A stretch of DNA of 62,407 nucleotides from a virus. The DNA lies in the IMG/VR virus record IMGVR_UViG_3300046794_000255, positions 1-62,407 of that record; one strand, given 5' to 3'. Under the pieces are notes generated by a model. The model ran no database searches. It saw nothing but the letters and a program-made list of their open reading frames with translations, and was not told the DNA's origin. The position numbers and the translations under genes are program-made. Below, in pieces: positions 46,477 to 53,300 of this stretch (positions are counted from its first letter, which is position 1; each line of letters begins with the position of its first letter).

Positions 46477-46967
46477 TTCGCTCCTACAGTGAGGGATGCG
46501 AGATCCCAGTTGGCCTGCCAGGTTTCAGGACGCGGGCGGCCGGGACGCCAGGCGGACAGGTACTGCTTCCAGCCCTCGTCGGCGGTGGCCGGCAGCTTCG
46601 ACGGCAGGGTATAGATCAGCAGGCGCGCGGCGATGGCGGCGATGATGTCGTGGTAGCGCATGGCTTCCCACAGGCCGGCGGGGGTCTGGTCGACGTTGAA
46701 GACATCGCAGAAGGCGCGCATCTTCGTCGCGGCGGCGGGATGGGTCAGCACGCCCTTGCAGCCGCCGCCGGCTTCGAACTGCCAGAACGAGGCCGCCGGG
46801 CCGGATTCGGTGCCGCCGGACATCTGGCGCCGGTGCGCAAGGCCGGATTCCTGCAGAGCGATGGCCAGCAGGAAGCGGCGGGCGTCGGGGGAGTCTGGGA
46901 TGCCGCAGGTCGACAGTTCGGCCAGGGCGGGGATGATGGCGAGGTTCAGCAGGCGCAGCGGGGACAC
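46473..46967 (-). CDS. Endolysin candidate, lysozyme-like
   Basis: 164 residues, 9 of them before IPALAELSTCGIPDSPDARR. Core: FLLAIALQESGLAHRRQMSG with a candidate catalytic Glu in Q-E-S-G, then GPAASFWQFEAGGGCKGVLT, and GWKQYLSAWRPGRPRPETWQ with ANWDLA at the end. The A-L-Q-E-S, S-F-W-Q-F-E spacing is that of the lysozyme/SLT fold. The gene sits between holin-like genes, so endolysin is the natural call. The N-terminal segment is slightly hydrophobic; whether it is a signal or SAR anchor is uncertain. Confidence 0.75.
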   Translation of the reverse strand: MSPLRLLNLAIIPALAELSTCGIPDSPDARRFLLAIALQESGLAHRRQMSGGTESGPAASFWQFEAGGGCKGVLTHPAAATKMRAFCDVFNVDQTPAGLWEAMRYHDIIAAIAARLLIYTLPSKLPATADEGWKQYLSAWRPGRPRPETWQANWDLASLTVGAK

Positions 46968-46970
46968 GGT

Positions 46971-47258
46971 TTATTCCTTCGCGTCCGGCTTGTTCGGGGT
47001 CCAGGAGCGCCAGACCCGCACCAGCTTGATAGTCTGCACCGTCAGCACCACGCAGCCAGTCATGAAGCCCACCAGCAGGGACGCGGTGCCGATGGCGCTT
47101 TGCAGCAGCTCCAGCTTCGCCATCGCCCCCATGCTGGCGGTGCCGGTGGCGACTGCTGCGGCCACCTTCGGGCTGCTGGCAGCAGCTTCAATCGTGGCAC
47201 GCAGGCCGGTTGTTTCGAACAGGCTCGCGCCTTGGTCGATAATTTGTGCTTTTGGCAT
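46971..47258 (-). CDS. Second holin/antiholin-like membrane protein (95 aa)
   Basis: Start taken at ATG 47256-47258; in-frame ATGs at 47279 and 47345 are possible and none has a clear ribosome site. After a polar N-terminus the product has hydrophobic blocks (AIGTASLLVGFMTGCVVLTV) and ends VWRSWTPNKPDAKE. One or two membrane helices beside holin and endolysin suggest an antiholin or second holin. Weak initiation signals would fit low expression. Confidence 0.55.
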   Translation of the reverse strand: MPKAQIIDQGASLFETTGLRATIEAAASSPKVAAAVATGTASMGAMAKLELLQSAIGTASLLVGFMTGCVVLTVQTIKLVRVWRSWTPNKPDAKE

Positions 47259-47295
47259 CGGACGCGGCCCTGTGTGCATGTAGGTTAATGCCGCA

Positions 47296-47324
47296 ATTCT
47301 ATCCTCAAAGCAAGTGCCGCAAAA
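47296..47324 (-). promoter_or_regulatory. Weak candidate promoter of the lysis genes
   Basis: Minus strand -10 TAGAAT (47296-47301) with TTTTGC (47319-47324) 17 bases upstream, inside a 95-base gap. The -10 and the TTGTT-x-TGCGGCA context resemble the promoter at 60166-60194. Confidence 0.35.
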
Positions 47325-47344
47325 CAACTTTTTGCTTTGCGGCA
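47315..47344 (-). other. Stem-loop after the giant virion gene
   Basis: A 9-bp perfect inverted repeat TGCCGCAAA/TTTGCGGCA (47315-47323 and 47336-47344), 9 bases past the stop of the giant gene. No U-run follows on the minus strand, so it may protect the message end or attenuate weakly instead of terminating. Confidence 0.5.
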
Positions 47345-47352
47345 TTGACTTT

Positions 47353-50300
47353 TCACTTTTTGAACGCGCCGATGGCTTTCCTGTAAATGTTCTCCTGCTG
47401 GTCCTCGATGGCCTTCAGCTGGGCGCGCTTCTGCGCCGGCGTCAGGGTTTTATCCGCATTGATTTCCACGGCCCGGTCGGCAAACTGGCCTTCCACCTTG
47501 TTGGTGGACGCCAGCATCTTGGCCAAGCTGATGGCGGCCTTCTTGTCCGGATCGGCCAGGATGTGCTTCGCCTCGTCCGCATCGCGCTGCTTCTTCGCCG
47601 CTTCGAACTGGTCGATGGCCTTGCCTGCCTCGCGCGCCAGGTCGAAATACCGGGCGCGGATCGGGTTCATGTTGTCCGGCTTATAAAAGTCGGTGGCAAA
47701 CGGGATGTCGACCTTCTCGACCTGGCTCGGGTCGTCCAGCATCAAGCCGGCCAGGCTACCCGTATCCGTGATGAATCGCCCCAGGCCGCCGGTGTAGGTC
47801 TGCCACACCAGGCGCAGCGTCTCGGGCGACACCTTGCTCAGGTCGTTCTCGTACTTGTCGCCGTAGCCGATCGCCTCGCCAGCGCCGGCAATCCCCTGCG
47901 CCACCTTGTCGAACACGCCGTTCTTCGTGCGGCGCGCCATCTTGAGGTTGTCGGGCCGGTTCTTCGTGTTCTCAGTCTCCGGCACGATCTTGTTGCCGAA
48001 GCTGTTGCGGTTCATCGCCACCTGCACCGGCAGCTTGGCGACCGTGGGAACGTGGGCCAGCAGGAAGTCGGCGGCCGGATTGTCGCTGTCCGGCTGGAAC
48101 GCGCCCTGCATCGGGTAGTAGGCGTCGAGGAAGGACGACAGCAGGTTCACGGCCGCGCGTGCGCCGGACTGGCCGCGCTTCATCTCGCCGATCGCCACGC
48201 CGGCGGCGTAGAACGGCGCATACTCTTGCGACACCGGCACGGTGATCGTGCTGCTACCGACCCGCATGCGGAAATTCTTGGTGCGCGTCTCCCACTTCTC
48301 GCCCAGCCAGCGATCCTTGTCGTCGTCCATGCCGTGCAGCGCCGCGAACACGCCGGCGCCGATCACGCCCGCGATCAGCCCCCATGCCTGGAATTTATGT
48401 TCGCCCTTGGCCAGGGTCTTGGTCATGTTGGCCGTGCCCTGGATGGCCGGGTTCAGGAACAGGTACATGGCGCCCAGCACGTTGGTCGATGCGCCCTTGC
48501 GGTCGAAGTTCACCGTGACGTTCTTGGCCGCCTGCGCCGCCGCCGCCGGCTTCGCGCCTTCCTCGCGCAGCTGGGCGAACAGCGCCAGGCGCAGCGCATT
48601 CTCGAATGCCTGGTTCAGCACCTCGACCGTGTGCGCCAGGACCATCACCGCCTTGCGGCCGGCGATCAGGGCGGCCTTGCCGACCTTGCCTTCCTGCGCG
48701 TAGGCGATCGCGCCCTTGGCGTCGTCGAACATGCGCTGCAGCGTCTTCCCCTGTTCGTCCAGGTCGCTCATGTAGGAAGCGCCGGTCTTGCCGCCCATCG
48801 AGCGGTATTCCTTCAGATACTGGCCCATCTTGCCATTGCCGGCGGAATCGAAAGCGGCGAACTTGAACATGGTGCCCCACGCGGCCGGGTACTTGATCCA
48901 CGCCTTGGCCATGGTGGCCACGCCGTGGTTGCCGGCCATGTTGATGGATCCGGTCATAAGGTCGCGCACGGCGTTCCTCGGGATGAAGTACGGGTTGTAG
49001 CCGGTGTAGGCGATCGACATCCAGCGGATCATCTTGCGCGTCTGGGCCAGCAGGACGCCCATCTGCTCCATGCGCAGCGGCCGGAGCTGGCGCGCCAGCG
49101 CTTCGTCCTGGATCTGCAGGCGCACCGGCGAACCCTTCACGTAGACCATCACTTCGTTGTCTTGCAGCGGCTTGGTGAACTCCACCACGCGCTCGCCGCC
49201 GGACGTGTTCACTTCGTAGCCGGCCGCAGCGGCGCCCTTCGCTTCCAGCCACGCCGCCACCTGCGCCTGGCTGGTGAAGGACGCTTCGACGTTGCGGGTG
49301 CCAACCAGGGAGATTTCGAACACGGTGCCGGCGACATACCGGCCTTTCGGCGGCACGCGCGCCGTCCATAGGCTGTCGTCCGGGTACTGCAGGATCATCT
49401 GGACAAGCGACTGGCGCGCCAGGTTTTTCTCGCCGACGACGATCGCCTGTTCGAAGTCGCGGGCGATGTTCTCCAGAATGTGTTCCTCGCGGTCGCCGTG
49501 ACCCATGGCGCGCTTGACCTTCGGGCCATACTCGCCGTCGCCCTTCAGCGGGACATAGTTGTCGTAGGCGATCGACAACGAATCATGCTGCGCATCCGTA
49601 ATCAGGCCGTACGCCTTTTTCATGTCCAGCGTCTCGCGGGCGATCTGGCGCGCCTCGTCCGCGATCGCCAGCAGCTTGGGTTCGTTCTGGTAGCGCGCCA
49701 TGATCCGGTGCGCTTCGGCCGTCTTCATGCCCGACCCGCCATCGGCGAATTCCGGGTTGATCTTTGCCACCGCCTCGTTGCGTTCTTCGGCGTGCTGGGC
49801 ATGCAGCAGTTCTTCCAGCTGGTCCGGGGTGTAGCCGGCGTCCGCCAGGCGGCGCAGCATCGGTTCGAACAGTTTATTGCGCCCGTCTTCCTTGCGCGAA
49901 GCGATGCGGCCGGGGCGGTTGGTTTCGGCACCGTAGTAGTCCGCACCGCCGGCGACCGGCGTGCCGGTGATCTTGGCAATCTTCTCCTGCACCTGCTTGA
50001 CGCGGTTCAGGTTGTCCTGGACCTGGCCCTGCACGCGGCGCAAGATGCCCTGTTCTTCCGGGGTCAGGGTGCGCTGGGCTGCCTGCGCTGGCGCGGCCAC
50101 CGAATAGCGTGGCGCGGCATCTCCTTGCGGATCTCGATACATGGACTCCATGGTCGAGAAGTCCTTGTTGCGCCCCTTGTTTTCGACGAAGCCGAAGCGC
50201 TTGTAGAACTTCGACAGCCGCGCCTTGTTGCCGCCGAAGTCCGACGAAGGCGTGAGCGTGATGCGGCGCCCCTGCTCGTCCGCGAACCGAATCAGGTCAT

Positions 50301-53300
50301 TCATGAAGGCGGTGCCGGTGCCCTGTTCGCGCTGGTCCATCGGCACTACCACGCGCGACAGGTGCAGTGCGCCGTTGCGCATGTCCATCAGGTCAAGGCG
50401 CAGGCCGGGATACTTGGCGCGCATCTGGTCCGCGAACTCGGTTGTGGCGCTCGACGTGCCGTCCACGCTGTAGGCTTCTTGCGCGCGGGTGTTCGCCACA
50501 TCCAGCAGCGCGGCTTTCGCCAGGCTGGAAAGCTGTGCCGGCGTCACCTGGCCGAGCTGGCGGCCGAAGCGGCGCAGCGCCCACGCTTTCACCGCGCCCA
50601 CCAGATCATCGACCCACTTGCGGACGGTAGCCGGGGCGGATGCGTATTCCTCGATTGCATACGCGCCGAATTCCTCGTGCTCCATGCCGGCGGCCACGGC
50701 ACCCTTGGCCTTCGCGGTTTCGACGCGGGCGCGCGCCTTGTCCCAGAACGCACGCGCGGCGCCGCTGGTCGCTTCGCCCTGGCGGTACAGCGAACCCAGG
50801 CGCTGCATCAGGTCGCCCCAGACCTTGCTGCCGACCAGGTTCTGGCCGCCGCTGTGGAATGTTTCGTGCAGCAGCACGGCGCGGGCGTTGGCGTCCGTCA
50901 GCGAGGATGCGACCAGGTGGATCGTGCCGTCCTTCTCCGTCAGCGCCTGCACGCCCAGCGGCGCGCGGCCGCCCGGTAGTGTGCTGGCATCGTCGTGCAG
51001 CACCACCACGCCGGCATCGGCCAGCGACTGGATCAGCGGATCGACCGAGGCAAGGGAATCGGCTGCCATCGGGTGCGCGGTTGAATACTTCGGAGCGTCT
51101 GGGTAATAGACAAACTCCGTCGCGTCATTCGCCATCAGCAGGTCGCGCACGCGGACCTTGGCGCTGATGATGTTTGCGGACTTGTCGCGCGCACGCACGT
51201 TGCGCAGTTCGGCGGCCAGAGTCTTCTTGTTCAGTGCCACGTAGTCGTCAGGCCGGATGCTGTCGCCGATGGTTGCACGATAGACCGTCACCTCTTGATC
51301 CATGCTGGTGACGCTTCGCAGTTCAGGATTGGCCTCACGGATGCGCTCCCAGCTTGCCCCAGTCGGTGACAAGTTGCTCAGGCGATTGTCTTCGCTGAAC
51401 TTGGCGCTGGAATAGCGGACACCTTCCGATTCCTCGGCGGGCTTCTCGGCTTTCGGTGCGGCTTTCTTGCTTAACAGGTGGCTGGCGTAGTCGTAGGCGG
51501 TTTTGCCAAGTTCGGAGCCGTTGACCAGATACGTGGTCTTGGTGCCGGCCTCGCGCATCTTCTTTTCATGTGCATCCTGCTCGCGCTGACTGGCGCGGTT
51601 GAACGCGGCGCGGCTCAACGGCTTGATCTTCGGATCCTCGATGGTCGACACTTCCAGATCGCCGGCAGCATGCAGCGAATCGACGCGCTCGCGCACCGTC
51701 ATCACCTGACCGTCGAAGCGGTACTGTTTCGCCAGCGCCTTGCGCGCCAGTTCTTGCTGGTTCGGCGCTTTGCCGGTCAGGAAGCCGCCGTACGTATCGG
51801 CTTTGCGCTCGGCCTCATCGCGGTCGGCGGCGGCTTTCGCCTCTGCCGCTTCGTGTTCGCGCGCCTTCGCCTGTTCTTCCTGCTTGCGCTCCAAGTCTGC
51901 CGCCTTCTTGGCCGCGTCGAGGTCTTCGTGGATCGAATCACCGCCGATGGCGCGCTGGCCGTTTGCGCGGCGCTCACGGTTCTCGGGCGTCTCGACCGCC
52001 CACCGCTGGACCACTTCATCGCCCTGCTTCATCTTCAGGCGATAGATGCGCGTGCCGTTGTGCTCGACCTCTGCCGCTTCTGTTGGTGCCGGCGCTTGTT
52101 CTACCACCGCCGGCTGTGGCTGTTCTTCACCCTGGTACTTGGACAAGTCGGATTTCTCAACGCTCAGGTGATCTTCCGGGGTCCAATAAATGCGCACGTC
52201 ATGCGGCGCTTTATCTGTCTTCAGCCCGCCAATGTGGCGGTAGCCGTGGTAGCCGTCCTGCTCCAGGTTGTAGCGGATGGCGTCGAATACTTCCTGCACC
52301 TCGTCACGGGTCAGGCCGTTGCTTTTTGACTCATCGCGGTATTCGTCGAACAGCTCGCGCAAGGTGTTGATCGGCTTGCCGTCGATGTCCTGCTCAGGGA
52401 ACTCGTCGCCCATGACGCGCTCGGCCATCGCGCGCACCTCGGGCGTCATCGGCTGCTCCATGTCGTAGAGCTTCGGCTCGCCGCGCTCCTTGATCTCGTA
52501 CAGGGTCGGGCTGCCGCCACGCCCCTTGCGCATGTAGCCTTCGGAAATATCCGCTGCGTCAGTGGTATAGAAGCCTTGCCCGTAGATATTGCGGTTGTCG
52601 CCGCTCATCGCATATTCATTGTTCGGGCCGGCGTCGGGCAGGGGGCGCGAAGTGCCATGGAAGCGCACGCCAGTGTTGCGCGTGTCGCGGGTCTTCGGCT
52701 TCTCCGGCTCGGCGGCCGGCTGTGCTGCTTCCTTCTCAGCCTTGCGCGCTGCCAGCTTCTCGGCTGCTGCCTTGACGACTTCTTCCTGTTTGGCGTTGGT
52801 CAGTTCGCGCTGGCTTACCTTGCGCTTGGGCTTGGCAGGCGCTTCCTTTGCCGCTGGCGTTGGCTCTGCGCGACGGGCTTTTGAGTTCGAATCGTTCAAT
52901 TCTTGCAGGTGCTGAAGGGTGGGCACGGCTTCATATTTTGCCGTATTCAGCGCCGCGACCTTTTTCGGGTCGCGGGTTTCCATGATCGTCTCGCCGGTTT
53001 CCTTGTTGCGGATTACCCAGCTGGTAGGTTCTTCCATCTCGCGCTGGATGCTGCTGCGCGAGTCGGCGCGCGCTCCTGCTGCTCCGGTTTCGGCTGCGGC
53101 TTCTGGCGCTGCTTCCTCTCCGCGCGCAGTCGGCGCTTCTTCTGGAACTTCCTGGCGTTGGGGCACATCGGCGGTTTGCTCCTTCGATTCAACAGTGGTT
53201 TGTGCTTGCGCTGCGCGCGGCTTGACCTGCCAGCGCACCGGGCCGGTCTGCACCGCTTCGAACTTCTCGCGGTCCACGGCCTTCTTGTCCATGAACGCCT

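Noticed and set aside
48395-49369. Second-frame open reading on the minus strand inside the giant gene (324 codons)
   Set aside because: R/G/A/P-rich shadow of a well-conserved region in the main frame, without a ribosome site. Unlike the 53361-53588 frame, the main frame here is a normal protein (LPD38-like region).
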